Shown here: positions 50,998 to 58,824 of the stretch, in pieces | How positions within the stretch are numbered: position 1 is the stretch's first letter | Layout of the letters: every line of letters starts with the position of its first letter | DNA from: Sphingomonadales bacterium | GTDB taxonomy: Bacteria > Pseudomonadota > Alphaproteobacteria > Sphingomonadales > Govanellaceae | Length of the DNA: 64,000 bases | NCBI GenBank assembly: GCA_019455285.1 | Contig: JACFMS010000008.1 | Span: forward strand, 64,139-128,138 | Direction: 5' to 3' | The notes under the pieces: model-generated | Told to the model about the DNA's origin: nothing | Databases searched by the model: none | Seen by the model: only the letters and a program-made list of their open reading frames with translations | Program-made: the position numbers and the translations under genes

Positions 50998-51366
50998 ATG
51001 AATAAAGTTTCGATGAAAGCGGCGGCGGTAGTGATCGCCATGGGCTTTATGGCAGCGCCGATGACGACCTGGGCCGCAGACATGGCTTCCTGGCAGAGGT
51101 CTGTGGTTGGCGTCATCGCCAAGAAACAGGTGTATCCGCGCGCCGCGATGTCGCAGGAGATCGAGGGCCGGGCCAAGGTCAAGATGACCATTGACCGCGC
51201 TGGCAAGATTACCAACTACGAAATGGTGGAAAGTACGGGCAGCGACCTTTTGGATGCCGAAGTGGTCAAGCTGATGGAGCGCATCAATCCGCTGCCGGCG
51301 CCGCCTGCCGATGCGTCAGACAGCAACCTGACCTTCGTCCTGCCGTTGGCCTGGGTTCTGGAGTAA
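50998..51366 (+). CDS. Secreted stand-alone TonB C-terminal domain protein
   Basis: A 122-residue protein with a signal peptide (VSMKAAAVVIAMGFMAAPMT, cleaved near TWA) followed by one TonB C-terminal domain (YPRAAMSQEIEGRAKVKMTIDRAGKITNYEMVESTGSDLLDAEVVKLMERINPLPAPP). TonB normally has an N-terminal membrane anchor and a proline-rich spacer; both are absent. It may be a free periplasmic competitor or a protein using the fold for another purpose. GAGG sits before tandem ATGs at 50995 and 50998. A strong hairpin at 51417-51445 follows. No ExbBD genes are in view. Confidence 0.8.
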   Translation: MNKVSMKAAAVVIAMGFMAAPMTTWAADMASWQRSVVGVIAKKQVYPRAAMSQEIEGRAKVKMTIDRAGKITNYEMVESTGSDLLDAEVVKLMERINPLPAPPADASDSNLTFVLPLAWVLE

Positions 51367-51416
51367 ATACGCGGGGGTTTGGGCGGCTGCGGCTGTCCAT
51401 CCGGCATTTTTCAGGC

Positions 51417-51445
51417 GGGGATAATGGCGGGTTGCCATTATCCCC
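51417..51445 (+). terminator. Stem-loop after the TonB-domain gene
   Basis: GGGGATAATGG (51417-51427) and CCATTATCCCC (51435-51445) form a perfect 11-bp stem with a 7-nt loop. The following bases are only moderately T-rich (GTTGTTCCTTATGTTTT), so termination may be partial. Confidence 0.6.
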
Positions 51446-51569
51446 GTTGTTCCTTATGTTTTCTCCGAACAATGACCCCCCGTTCCGGGGGGTCGCCAAT
51501 CCACACATGCGAGCGCCTGGTCCGGCTTTGGACCCGGGCACTGCCGGACTGGCAGTGAAGGAGGAACTA

Positions 51570-52139
51570 ATGACGCTACCACTGATGCCGATGGCAACCG
51601 CTGTATGGCTTGTGGACAATACCTCGCTGACCTTTGATCAGATCGCCGAGCTGTGCGGGCTGCATCCATTGGAAGTGCAAAGCATCGCCGACGGCCAGAT
51701 CGCCACCCATATTGTTGGCCTCGATCCGGTGGCCAGCGGTCAATTGACATGGGCGGAAATCGAGCGCTGTCAGCAAGACCCCGCCGCGCGGCTGGTGCTG
51801 GTGAAGGATAGGATCGCGCCGCAGCAAAAGGTCAAAGGGCCGCGCTATACCCCGGTATCCCGGCGCCAAGACCGCCCGGACGCCATTGCCTGGCTGTTGC
51901 GGCATCACCCGGAATTGAGCGATGCGCAAATCTGCAAGCTGGTGGGCACCACCAAGCCGACCATCGCTTCGATTCGCGACCGCTCACATTGGAATATCTC
52001 TAATATCAAGCCGCGCGACCCGGTTGGCCTCGGCCTTTGCAAGCAGTTGGAGCTCGACGCCGCCATCGCCAAGGCTGCGGCCAAGGCGGCCAAGAATGAA
52101 CCGGCGGAGGTTACCCCGCAAAGCGAGGAAGCAGAGTAG
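51570..52139 (+). CDS. DUF1013 / TrcR-type regulator
   Basis: A 189-residue protein of the DUF1013 family, which is restricted to alphaproteobacteria and in some databases is called cell-cycle regulator TrcR. It has two helix-turn-helix-like stretches: TSLTFDQIAELCGLHPLEVQ near the N-terminus and ELSDAQICKLVGTTKPTIASI in the middle, and an alanine/lysine-rich tail. The start at 51570 is set by AAGGAGG; the frame runs upstream to 51432 but that part looks non-coding. It lies alone. It is one of the better markers of the host lineage in this window. Confidence 0.88.
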   Translation: MTLPLMPMATAVWLVDNTSLTFDQIAELCGLHPLEVQSIADGQIATHIVGLDPVASGQLTWAEIERCQQDPAARLVLVKDRIAPQQKVKGPRYTPVSRRQDRPDAIAWLLRHHPELSDAQICKLVGTTKPTIASIRDRSHWNISNIKPRDPVGLGLCKQLELDAAIAKAAAKAAKNEPAEVTPQSEEAE

Positions 52140-52163
52140 CTTTGCAATGTGGAAGAGGAGGGA

Positions 52164-52331
52164 TCAGGCGCGTTGGTAGCGCAAGATCTCTTCCTTAAGC
52201 CTCAGTTTTTCACGTTTCAGTTCGGCGATTTTAAGGTTATCAGGGACGGGGCGGCAGTTTTCGGCATCAATTGACTTCTCGAGGGTGGCATGTTTGGTTT
52301 CGAGGGCCGATAGATGCGTATCCATGTACAT
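52164..52331 (-). CDS. Small DUF465 (YdcH-like) protein
   Basis: A 55-residue protein starting MYMDTHLSALETKHATLEKS and ending LKLKEEILRYQRA-like (KREKLRLKEEILRYQRA). This is the short helical hairpin of the DUF465/YdcH family, common in alphaproteobacteria. AGGAG lies 8 nt before the ATG at 52331; a second ATG at 52325 is possible. It is convergent with the DUF1013 gene (24 nt apart). A second DUF465 gene lies at 53140 on the other strand. Function of the family is unknown. Confidence 0.85.
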   Translation of the reverse strand: MYMDTHLSALETKHATLEKSIDAENCRPVPDNLKIAELKREKLRLKEEILRYQRA

Positions 52332-52471
52332 CCGGACTTCTCCTTCTCCTGAAGAGGGATTGATCGAGACCTTTCATTAGAGCATGATCGCGCAAAGCTG
52401 TCACGGGGCTTGTGGAAGGTATTGAAAGGACGGACGGTGCTCATGCCTCTTGGCTGGAGAATCGCCTGCTC

Positions 52472-53053
52472 ATGAGCGATAAAAAGCGACTCGTCGTGGG
52501 CATCAGCGGCGCCTCGGGCGCGATCTACGGCATCCGCCTGCTGGAGCTTCTGGAAAAGGCGGGGATCGAAACTCATCTCGTGGTCAGCCGCGCCGCCAAG
52601 GCCACCATCGCCGCCGAAACCGGCCGCACCCTGGCCGAGGTGATGAGCCTGGCCAGCGTCTCCTATCCTCCGGACGACATCGGCGCGGCGATCTCCAGCG
52701 GGTCATTTCATACCCTTGGTATGATCGTCGCTCCTTGTTCGATGCGCAGCCTGGCCGAAATCGCCCAGGGCATGAGCTCCAGCCTGTTGACGAGAGCGGC
52801 CGACGTGACACTGAAGGAGCGGCGGCGTCTGGTGCTCCTGGTGCGTGAAACGCCGCTGCACAGCGGGCATTTGCGCAATATGTTGGCGGTTTCGGAATTG
52901 GGCGCCATTGTCGCGCCGCCGGTGCCGGCGTTCTATAGCAATCCGCAATCCCTGGAAGAAATGGTTGATCACACGCTAGGACGCGCGCTTGATCTTTTCG
53001 GCATCGAGTGCGGCCGTGTTCGACGCTGGCAGGGCATGCGAGGGAGCGGCTGA
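52472..53053 (+). CDS. ubiX: Flavin prenyltransferase UbiX
   Basis: A 193-residue flavoprotein starting MSDKKRLVVGISGASGAIYG, the FMN-binding opening of UbiX. LVVSRAAKATIAAE, the SGSFHTLGMIVAPCSM segment and LVLLVRETPLHSGHLRNM are all conserved. It attaches a dimethylallyl group to FMN, making the cofactor of UbiD decarboxylases used in ubiquinone synthesis. No ubiD gene is in the window. ATG 52472 fits the family length; a GTG at 52412 would add 20 residues without support. GGAGA precedes the chosen start at somewhat long spacing. Confidence 0.92.
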   Translation: MSDKKRLVVGISGASGAIYGIRLLELLEKAGIETHLVVSRAAKATIAAETGRTLAEVMSLASVSYPPDDIGAAISSGSFHTLGMIVAPCSMRSLAEIAQGMSSSLLTRAADVTLKERRRLVLLVRETPLHSGHLRNMLAVSELGAIVAPPVPAFYSNPQSLEEMVDHTLGRALDLFGIECGRVRRWQGMRGSG

Positions 53054-53139
53054 CCGCATCACCTGCCGATTTGGCCTTTGGGCTCTTAAGACTGTGCTAA
53101 GCTGAACAATTAAAATACCGCCGGGACCCGCATCTATTC

Positions 53140-53355
53140 ATGGCCGATCTTGCTGACGACGACGAAGAAGCGCTGAAGGCGAAACTTCAGGATCTCTATC
53201 TTGAACATCGCGATCTTGACGACGCCATCGCCGCGTTGATGAAGGACGGCATGTATGATCAATTGCAGATTCAGCGTTTGAAGCGCAAGAAATTGAAACT
53301 GAAAGATCAGATCGCGCACATTCAGTCGCTGCTCATTCCCGATATTATTGCGTGA
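53140..53355 (+). CDS. DUF465 (YdcH-like) protein
   Basis: A 71-residue helical protein. KLQDLYLEHRDLDDAIAALMKDGMYDQLQIQRLKRKKLKLKDQIAHI is the complete DUF465 hairpin with the typical basic RLKRKKLKLKD turn. It follows ubiX by 86 nt on the same strand. Together with the gene at 52164 it makes two DUF465 proteins flanking ubiX, one on each strand. Family function is unknown. The stop is followed by the double palindromic repeat at 53391. Confidence 0.88.
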   Translation: MADLADDDEEALKAKLQDLYLEHRDLDDAIAALMKDGMYDQLQIQRLKRKKLKLKDQIAHIQSLLIPDIIA

Positions 53356-53390
53356 TCGGGCGAGTGTCCGAAAAAAATCGAGAAATACCG

Positions 53391-53464
53391 TAGGATGGGT
53401 TAAGCGTCAGCGAGCCCATCATTGGCTGCCGTAAAGGTCGCGGGTTCGCTAGCGCTTAACCCGC
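53391..53464. repeat. Double palindromic repeat (second copy of the 30335 element)
   Basis: GATGGG (53394-53399)/CCCATC (53415-53420) and GCGGGTT (53440-53446)/AACCCGC (53458-53464) with GCTAGCGC-type loops repeat the layout at 30335-30404. It lies between convergent genes (DUF465 and GGDEF). Confidence 0.7.
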
Positions 53465-53484
53465 GCTACCCCTGATATTGATGC

Positions 53485-54213
53485 TTACCCGCTGGCTTCC
53501 TTCAAAAGCCGCTTGTGATCATACATTTTGCGGTCGGCTTGAGCGAGCGCTTCCACCGCATCTTCGCCGGGCTTGAAGCAGTAGGCGCCATAAGCGACGC
53601 GGATGCGAATTTGCTTTCCTTCCCAAACGAAGGGCGTATCGTGAATCACCGTCTCCAAACTGCTTGCTTTGGCTTGCGCCGCCGCTTCATCGGCATTGGG
53701 CAACACCACCGCGAATTCATCGCCGCCAAGCCGGCCGACAAGGTCGGATTCACGAATGTGTTTTTTCAACAGCGTGCCGACATGCACGATGACGGCGTCG
53801 CCGGCGCTGTGGCCGAGGTCGTCGTTGATCCGCTTTAAATCATTGACATCCAGATAAATGATGCTGGTGGGAATATTGTACCGGTTGGCGAATGACAGCA
53901 TGCGCCCCATCTCGCGCACGAAGGCGCGCCGGTTGGCCATCGGCACCAAGCCGTCCTGATCGGCCAGCTGTTCAAGCTCGGCTAAGCGGCGCTGCGCCAT
54001 CTCCAGATCGCGCCGCACCTTTTCCACTTCTTCCATCAAGGTCATGATGGCGGCGCGGACCTTGGGCGTCATTTCCTCCTCGGGAATGCCCATCACGCTC
54101 GCCTGGTCGGCGATGTTGCGCGCATTGGCCGCACCCGAGACGGAGGTGGCCTGCGGATCATAGCGCCGCACCGGCCGGGCGCCGGCAAGTGGGCGGGTAT
54201 CGTTAATTCTCAT
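53485..54213 (-). CDS. Diguanylate cyclase (GGDEF domain)
   Basis: A 242-residue protein. The N-terminal 75 residues are hydrophilic and include a coiled coil (AAIMTLMEEVEKVRRDLEMAQRRLAELEQLADQDGL); the rest is one GGDEF domain with the active-site motif GRLGGDEFAVVL and an inhibitory I-site RESD exactly five residues before GGDEF. It should make c-di-GMP and be feedback-inhibited. No membrane or sensor domain is present, so activation would come through the N-terminal part. It resembles short cytoplasmic cyclases of alphaproteobacteria. The PilZ protein at 48942 is a possible receptor. Confidence 0.9.
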   Translation of the reverse strand: MRINDTRPLAGARPVRRYDPQATSVSGAANARNIADQASVMGIPEEEMTPKVRAAIMTLMEEVEKVRRDLEMAQRRLAELEQLADQDGLVPMANRRAFVREMGRMLSFANRYNIPTSIIYLDVNDLKRINDDLGHSAGDAVIVHVGTLLKKHIRESDLVGRLGGDEFAVVLPNADEAAAQAKASSLETVIHDTPFVWEGKQIRIRVAYGAYCFKPGEDAVEALAQADRKMYDHKRLLKEASG

Positions 54214-54284
54214 AGCGCCATCCCGACCTTAGGTTTCCCCTAGGTATAACCTTACTATACTAAGCGAATTGTTAATGAATTATT

Positions 54285-54309
54285 CACTCCCCCTTTAGCA
54301 AAGGGAGGC
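54285..54309. repeat. Short inverted repeat CTCCCCCTTT/AAAGGGAG
   Basis: CTCCCCCTTT and AAAGGGAGG pair around a short AGC centre, between the divergent GGDEF and purE genes, just before the purE promoter. It resembles the other CTCC/GGAG palindromes in the window. Confidence 0.4.
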
Positions 54310-54310
54310 A

Positions 54311-54338
54311 TTGCGGTTGTCTTCGTCTCCAGTATAAT
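54311..54338 (+). promoter_or_regulatory. Promoter of purEK
   Basis: TTGCGG (54311-54316) and a perfect TATAAT (54333-54338) are 16 bp apart, giving a short leader of about 20 nt before the TTG start of purE. Confidence 0.65.
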
Positions 54339-54366
54339 CCCGCACTTTCCTTGAGGGGACAATAGC

Positions 54367-54897
54367 TTGGCCAAGCCAACGACGCGAAAAAAAACGGCTA
54401 AGGCGGCATCGGGGCCGCAGGTCGGCATCATCATGGGCAGCCAGTCTGATTGGCCGACTATGCGCCATGCGGCGGAGATCCTGGAGGCCTTGGGGGTAGC
54501 CCATGAGCGGCGGATCGTCTCCGCCCACCGCACCCCCGACCGGCTCTACGCCTATGCCAAAACGGCGGCGGAACGGGGCTTGAAAGTGATCATCGCCGGG
54601 GCCGGTGGGGCCGCCCATCTGCCGGGCATGACCGCCTCCATGACCCTGCTGCCGGTGCTGGGCGTACCCATCGAAAGCAAGACCTTGAAAGGGCTCGACA
54701 GCCTCCTGTCCATTGCCCAGATGCCGGGCGGCGTGCCGGTGGGCACGCTGGCGGTGGGTAAGGCCGGGGCCATCAACGCCGGCCTGATGGCGGCTTCGAT
54801 CATCGCTCTGGAGGATGGCAAGGTGGCCAAGGCGCTGGCTGCCTGGCGAGCGAAGCAGACGGCGGCGGTGGCTGAATTTCCCTCTGACGACGACTAG
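54367..54897 (+). CDS. purE: N5-carboxyaminoimidazole ribonucleotide mutase PurE
   Basis: A 176-residue class I Pur[15 protein letters not shown] and [10 protein letters not shown] hold the substrate-binding Ser and catalytic His; [10 protein letters not shown] and [20 protein letters not shown] complete the core. It converts N5-CAIR to CAIR in purine synthesis, using the product of PurK encoded next. The start is a TTG at 54367, preceded by GAGGGGA; no ATG precedes the active-site MGSQSD, so TTG is needed. About 15 lysine/threonine-rich residues precede the core. It is 5 nt before purK. Confidence 0.95.
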   Translation: MAKPTTRKKTAKAASGPQVGIIMGSQSDWPTMRHAAEILEALGVAHERRIVSAHRTPDRLYAYAKTAAERGLKVIIAGAGGAAHLPGMTASMTLLPVLGVPIESKTLKGLDSLLSIAQMPGGVPVGTLAVGKAGAINAGLMAASIIALEDGKVAKALAAWRAKQTAAVAEFPSDDD

Positions 54898-54902
54898 GGC
54901 CC

Positions 54903-55973
54903 ATGCCCCTTATTCCACCCCATAGCACCATCGGCATCCTCGGCGGCGGCCAGCTTGGCCGCATGCTGGCGCTGGCGGCGGCGGAGCTGGGCTACAAGGT
55001 TCATATTTTTGCCCCCGAGGCGGATAGCCCGGCCGCTGACGTGGCGGCGGATTTCACCTGCGCGCCTTATGAAGATATCGCCGCCCTCGAGCGCTTCGCG
55101 GCCGCCGTGGACGTGGCGACTTATGAATTTGAAAACATCCCGACCGCCACCGTGCGCCATCTGGCGGCGATGATTCCGGTGTTTCCCGATGCCGATGCCT
55201 TGGAAATTACCCAGGACAGGTTGCGCGAGAAGGATTTCGTTAGCGCCGCCGGCGCCCGGACCACGGCCTATGCGGCGGTGGATAGCGCGGCGGACGCTGT
55301 CGCGGCGGCCGAGAGGCTGGGCCTGCCGCTGGTGCTGAAAACCCGTCGCTTTGGCTATGACGGCAAGGGCCAGCGGATCGTGCGTGACAATTCCGAGATC
55401 GCGCCAGCGGTGACGGCGCTGGGCGACGTCAATCTGATTGCCGAAGCCTTTGTCGCTTTTGAGCGCGAAGTATCGGTGGTCATCGCCCGCGGCCAGGATG
55501 GCGCGATGGCGGCTTATCCGTTGGTGGAAAATCGCCACGAGCATCACATCCTTGCTGAAACCATCGCGCCGGCGGAAGCTTCGCCTCGGCTTGCGGCCTG
55601 CGCCGATCAGGTGGCGCGGGCGGTGGCCGGGAAACTTCGTTACGTTGGCGTGCTGGCGGTGGAGATGTTCGTCCTCGGCGAGGAGGTGCTGGTCAACGAA
55701 CTGGCGCCGCGCGTGCATAACTCCGGTCACTGGACCATCGACGCTTGCGCCGTCAGCCAGTTTGAAAATCATATTCGCGCCATCTGCGGCCTGCCGCTGG
55801 GGTCTCCGGCGCCGCACAGCCGGGCGGTGATGCAAAATCTCTTGGGCGATGATATTGGGCGCTACGCGGAATTTCTCGCCGAGCCCAACGCCCGCTTTCA
55901 TGATTACGGCAAGCGGGAAGCGCGTGCGGGGCGCAAGATGGGGCACGTGACACGGCTTTATCCGTTATCATAA
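54903..55973 (+). CDS. purK: N5-carboxyaminoimidazole ribonucleotide synthase PurK
   Basis: A 356-residue ATP-grasp enzyme. It starts with TIGILGGGQLGRMLALAA, has the ATP-binding VLKTRRFGYDGKGQ and AEAFVAFEREVSVVIARG segments, and NELAPRVHNSGHWTIDA near the end. It makes N5-CAIR from AIR, bicarbonate and ATP, feeding PurE. Start and spacing to purE indicate one operon driven by the promoter at 54311. A block of palindromic repeats follows and separates it from convergent uvrC. Confidence 0.95.
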   Translation: MPLIPPHSTIGILGGGQLGRMLALAAAELGYKVHIFAPEADSPAADVAADFTCAPYEDIAALERFAAAVDVATYEFENIPTATVRHLAAMIPVFPDADALEITQDRLREKDFVSAAGARTTAYAAVDSAADAVAAAERLGLPLVLKTRRFGYDGKGQRIVRDNSEIAPAVTALGDVNLIAEAFVAFEREVSVVIARGQDGAMAAYPLVENRHEHHILAETIAPAEASPRLAACADQVARAVAGKLRYVGVLAVEMFVLGEEVLVNELAPRVHNSGHWTIDACAVSQFENHIRAICGLPLGSPAPHSRAVMQNLLGDDIGRYAEFLAEPNARFHDYGKREARAGRKMGHVTRLYPLS

Positions 55974-55988
55974 TGCGTGACAATTTGT

Positions 55989-56093
55989 TCCCTCTCCTTC
56001 GAGGTGAGGGTTAGGGTGAGGTGGCCTTGCGGCTATATCAATATCACCTCATCCGCCTCGTTGCACTCGCCGCCTTCTCCTCAAGGAGAAGGC
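55989..56093. repeat. Palindromic repeat block between purK and uvrC
   Basis: CTCTCCTTCGAGGTGAGG at the left is followed by an AGGTG/CACCT pair and a strong hairpin GCCTTCTCCT (56072-56081)/AGGAGAAGGC (56084-56093). It shares the CTCCTTCGAG block with repeats at 37887 and 63895 and sits between convergent genes. Confidence 0.6.
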
Positions 56094-56107
56094 TTAAAAT
56101 AACGCCC

Positions 56108-58000
56108 TTACCTGTCATGGAAAAAATCGTAGATCACTTTGGCGGTGGCGCGGCTGACGCCGGGCGCGGCAGCCAGATCGTTGATGCCGGCGTTGGCCAC
56201 CGCTTGCGCCGAGCCGAAATGCAGGAGCAGGGCGCGTTTGCGTCTGGGACCAATGCCGGGCACGGCGTCGAGGAGCGATTTGCGGGCATCCTTCAACCGT
56301 CGCGCGCGGTTGCCGCCGATGGCGAAGCGGTGCGCCTCGTCGCGCAGGCGTTGCACATAATATAATACCGGACTGTTGGGATCGAGCTTGAACGGCGCGC
56401 GATCGGGCAAGTAGAAATCCTCGCGCCCGGCGTTGCGATCCTGCCCCTTGGCGATGGCGATCAGCGGCACATCCTCGATGCCTAGATCGGCCAAGGTCGC
56501 GCGCACGGCGTTGAGCTGCCCAAGGCCGCCGTCGATCAGCACCAGATCCGGCCACGCAGCCGTGTCGCGGTTGGGATCTTCCTTTGCCAGCCGGCCGAAG
56601 CGGCGGCTCATCACCTCGCGCATCATGGCGAAGTCATCGCCCGGCGCGATGTCATCGGAGCGGATATTGAACTTGCGGTAGCTGTTTTTTTCAAAACCCT
56701 CCGGTCCAGCAACGATCATCGCACCGAGCGCCTTGGTTCCTGAAATATGGCTGTTGTCATAAACCTCGATGCGGCGCGGCGGCGCTTCCAGGCCGAAGGT
56801 TTCGGCCAACGCGTCGAGGAGTTTTGCCTGCGTGGAGCTTTCGGCCAGCCTGCGCTCCAAGGAGGCCTTGGCGTTGGCGAGCGCCATCTCCACCAGATTG
56901 CGCCGCTGCCCGCGCTTGGGCGTATTGAGCTTGACCGTGTGACCGGCGCGGGTCGACAGGGCTTCGGCAATCAGCGCCGCTTCCTCGACATCATCCGACA
57001 ACAAAATATCGTACGGCGGCGTCTTGTCTTCGTAGAACTGGCTGAGAAAAGCGGTCAGCACCGCCGCCGCGCCGTCGCCTTTGTCGTGGCGCGGAAAGAA
57101 GGCGCGGTTGCCCCAGTTGTGGCCGCCGCGAATGAAAAATACCTGCACGCAGGTCTCGCCGCCATCCTGATGGGCGGCGATGACATCGGCGTCGCCCAGG
57201 CGCAAGTTATTGATGTCCTGATGTTGCTGGACGTGGCTTAAGGCTTTCAGGCGATCGCGGTAAATGGCGGCGCTTTCAAAATCGAGATACTCGCTGGCGG
57301 CCAGCATTCTCTCGCTCAACGCTTCCTTAAGGCGCTGACTGCGTCCCGTCATGAAATCCCGCGCGTCCGCTATGAGCGCGGCATATTCCTTCTCGCTGAT
57401 GCGTCCGACGCACGGCGCCGAACAACGCTTGATCTGGTAGAGGAGACACGGACGGCTGCGGCTCGCAAACACGCTGTCGGTGCAGGTGCGCAGCAGGAAT
57501 GCCCGTTGCAAGACGTTCAAGGTTTTGGCCACCGCGCCGGCCGAGGCGAAGGGACCGAAATACTCTCCCTTGTCGGTGCGCGCGCCGCGATGCTTGGTGA
57601 CCCGGGGGAAGGGATGACCCAGCTCGACCCTGACATAGGGAAAGGTCTTATCATCCTTTAAGAGGATATTGTAATGCGGCCGGAAGCGCTTGATCAGGTT
57701 GGCTTCCAGTAAGAGCGCCTCAACCTCGGTATGGGTGGTAACCACGGTTAAGGAGCGGGTGCGCGCCACCATGCGGCGGATGCGCTGGGAGAGCTGGCGG
57801 GTATTAGTGTAGCTGGTGAGCCGGGCTTTCAGGCTTTTCGCCTTGCCGACGTAGAGCACGTCGCCGCGCTCGTCGACCATGCGGTATACCCCCGGGGCGG
57901 CGGGCATGGTCGCCAGGTGCAGGCGGATGGCGGCGACGCCCTTGGCCAGCGGCTTTTCGCTGTGCTCCTCGGGGATCGAATCTTGCTCTAAAATCGTCAT
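56108..58000 (-). CDS. uvrC: UvrABC excinuclease subunit C
   Basis: A 630-residue UvrC. The GIY-YIG nuclease opens with [23 protein letters not shown], four cysteines in the [16 protein letters not shown] region could bind an iron-sulfur cluster, the UVR helix pair is [21 protein letters not shown], the RNase H-like nuclease carries [10 protein letters not shown] and [14 protein letters not shown], and the tandem HhH end is [18 protein letters not shown]. It makes both incisions in nucleotide excision repair. Full length. The start overlaps nothing; upstream lies a 390-nt non-coding stretch with DnaA-box-like sequences. No LexA box is evident at the promoter. Confidence 0.96.
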   Translation of the reverse strand: MTILEQDSIPEEHSEKPLAKGVAAIRLHLATMPAAPGVYRMVDERGDVLYVGKAKSLKARLTSYTNTRQLSQRIRRMVARTRSLTVVTTHTEVEALLLEANLIKRFRPHYNILLKDDKTFPYVRVELGHPFPRVTKHRGARTDKGEYFGPFASAGAVAKTLNVLQRAFLLRTCTDSVFASRSRPCLLYQIKRCSAPCVGRISEKEYAALIADARDFMTGRSQRLKEALSERMLAASEYLDFESAAIYRDRLKALSHVQQHQDINNLRLGDADVIAAHQDGGETCVQVFFIRGGHNWGNRAFFPRHDKGDGAAAVLTAFLSQFYEDKTPPYDILLSDDVEEAALIAEALSTRAGHTVKLNTPKRGQRRNLVEMALANAKASLERRLAESSTQAKLLDALAETFGLEAPPRRIEVYDNSHISGTKALGAMIVAGPEGFEKNSYRKFNIRSDDIAPGDDFAMMREVMSRRFGRLAKEDPNRDTAAWPDLVLIDGGLGQLNAVRATLADLGIEDVPLIAIAKGQDRNAGREDFYLPDRAPFKLDPNSPVLYYVQRLRDEAHRFAIGGNRARRLKDARKSLLDAVPGIGPRRKRALLLHFGSAQAVANAGINDLAAAPGVSRATAKVIYDFFHDR

Positions 58001-58394
58001 ATCATGCCCATACTTGCCGCAATCATCGCCAGGGTTGCCCTAGCCGTCAATCGGCCTTCGGATTCGCCGGGATTCTATCCACGACTCCTGTGGATAACTC
58101 GGTGGGTAATTTTCCAGTCAACAAGTCAATTTGGCGGAATTCCGCGACTCCGAGCACATTGCCCATTTTTTAGGCAAAAATATTAACCGTTTGAATTTGC
58201 TTATAAAAACATAAGTCAAGCGGAGCCTAAGCGAAAAATCTCCGATCAAGGTCCTTCTATGACGAAAGGATGACGTTATATTGCCGCCGTGTGTACAACT
58301 GACGGCCTTCGGGCGATCCCTGTTTGGCCACAAGAGCTTAACGCGAGCTTTCAAACCGGCGCGTGAGCCGGGCGTCGAATTGCAGGCTCATCTC
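58001..58394. other. Non-coding region between folB and uvrC
   Basis: No gene is supported here. It must hold the uvrC promoter (minus strand). It contains a DnaA-box-like inverted pair (58076-58097), an AT-rich core (about 58165-58215) and a TTAGGC/GCCTAA inverted pair flanking that core. No RNA gene is recognised. Confidence 0.5.
58076..58097. promoter_or_regulatory. Inverted pair of DnaA-box-like sequences
   Basis: TGTGGATAA (58089-58097) is a perfect reverse-strand DnaA box, and TATCCAC (58076-58082) faces it with a 7-bp spacer. One perfect 9-mer on either strand is expected about every 130 kb, so the pairing is notable, but the site count is too low for an origin. Confidence 0.4.
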
Positions 58395-58799
58395 TCAGAT
58401 GGCGAGCCGCTCGATCTCGACGCCGACGCTGGCGGTGCCGGCCACCGCATCCAGTTTTTCCACCCGTACCCGCGCCCCTTTGACCCGCCGGTCCTGCAGC
58501 ACCATGTCGGCGATGCGCTCGGCCAGGGTTTCAACCAGTTGGATATGGCCGGAATCGACGATGGTGCGGATTTTTCGCACCACGCTGTCATAGCAAACGA
58601 CGGTGGAAAGGTCGCCCTCGACCACGGGGCGCGAATCGTCCACCGAGAGGTCGACATTAAGGCGAATGCGCTGCTGGCGATCTAATTCATCGTGAAAGAC
58701 GCCAATCGAGGCCATCATGACCAAATCGCGCACGAACACATGGCGGATCGAGCGCAGGGCGTCGGCGATTTTTAAGGGCTGAACGTTGCTCAATTCCAT
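58395..58799 (-). CDS. folB: Dihydroneopterin aldolase
   Basis: A 134-residue FolB-type protein. VFVRDLVMMASIGVFHDELDRQQRIRLNVDLSV holds the start of the domain with the conserved Glu/Asp region, and GHIQLVETLAERIADMVLQD carries the catalytic-Lys-equivalent helix area (LVETLAE). It splits dihydroneopterin in folate synthesis. ATG 58799 has GGAG upstream; the frame continues to 58832, overlapping the SDR gene. It follows that SDR on the same strand, which fits a pteridine role for both. The C-terminus matches usual FolB length. Confidence 0.88.
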   Translation of the reverse strand: MELSNVQPLKIADALRSIRHVFVRDLVMMASIGVFHDELDRQQRIRLNVDLSVDDSRPVVEGDLSTVVCYDSVVRKIRTIVDSGHIQLVETLAERIADMVLQDRRVKGARVRVEKLDAVAGTASVGVEIERLAI

Positions 58800-58824
58800 C
58801 AGGCGGTCTCCACCAGGCGGACGC

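Noticed and set aside
54894..55946. Minus-strand open frame of about 350 codons
   Set aside because: It is the shadow of purK, with histidine/arginine-rich composition typical of antisense reading in GC-rich genes.
58001..58394. Replication origin
   Set aside because: Only one perfect DnaA box plus a partial one, and neighbours (uvrC, folB) are not typical origin neighbours in alphaproteobacteria.
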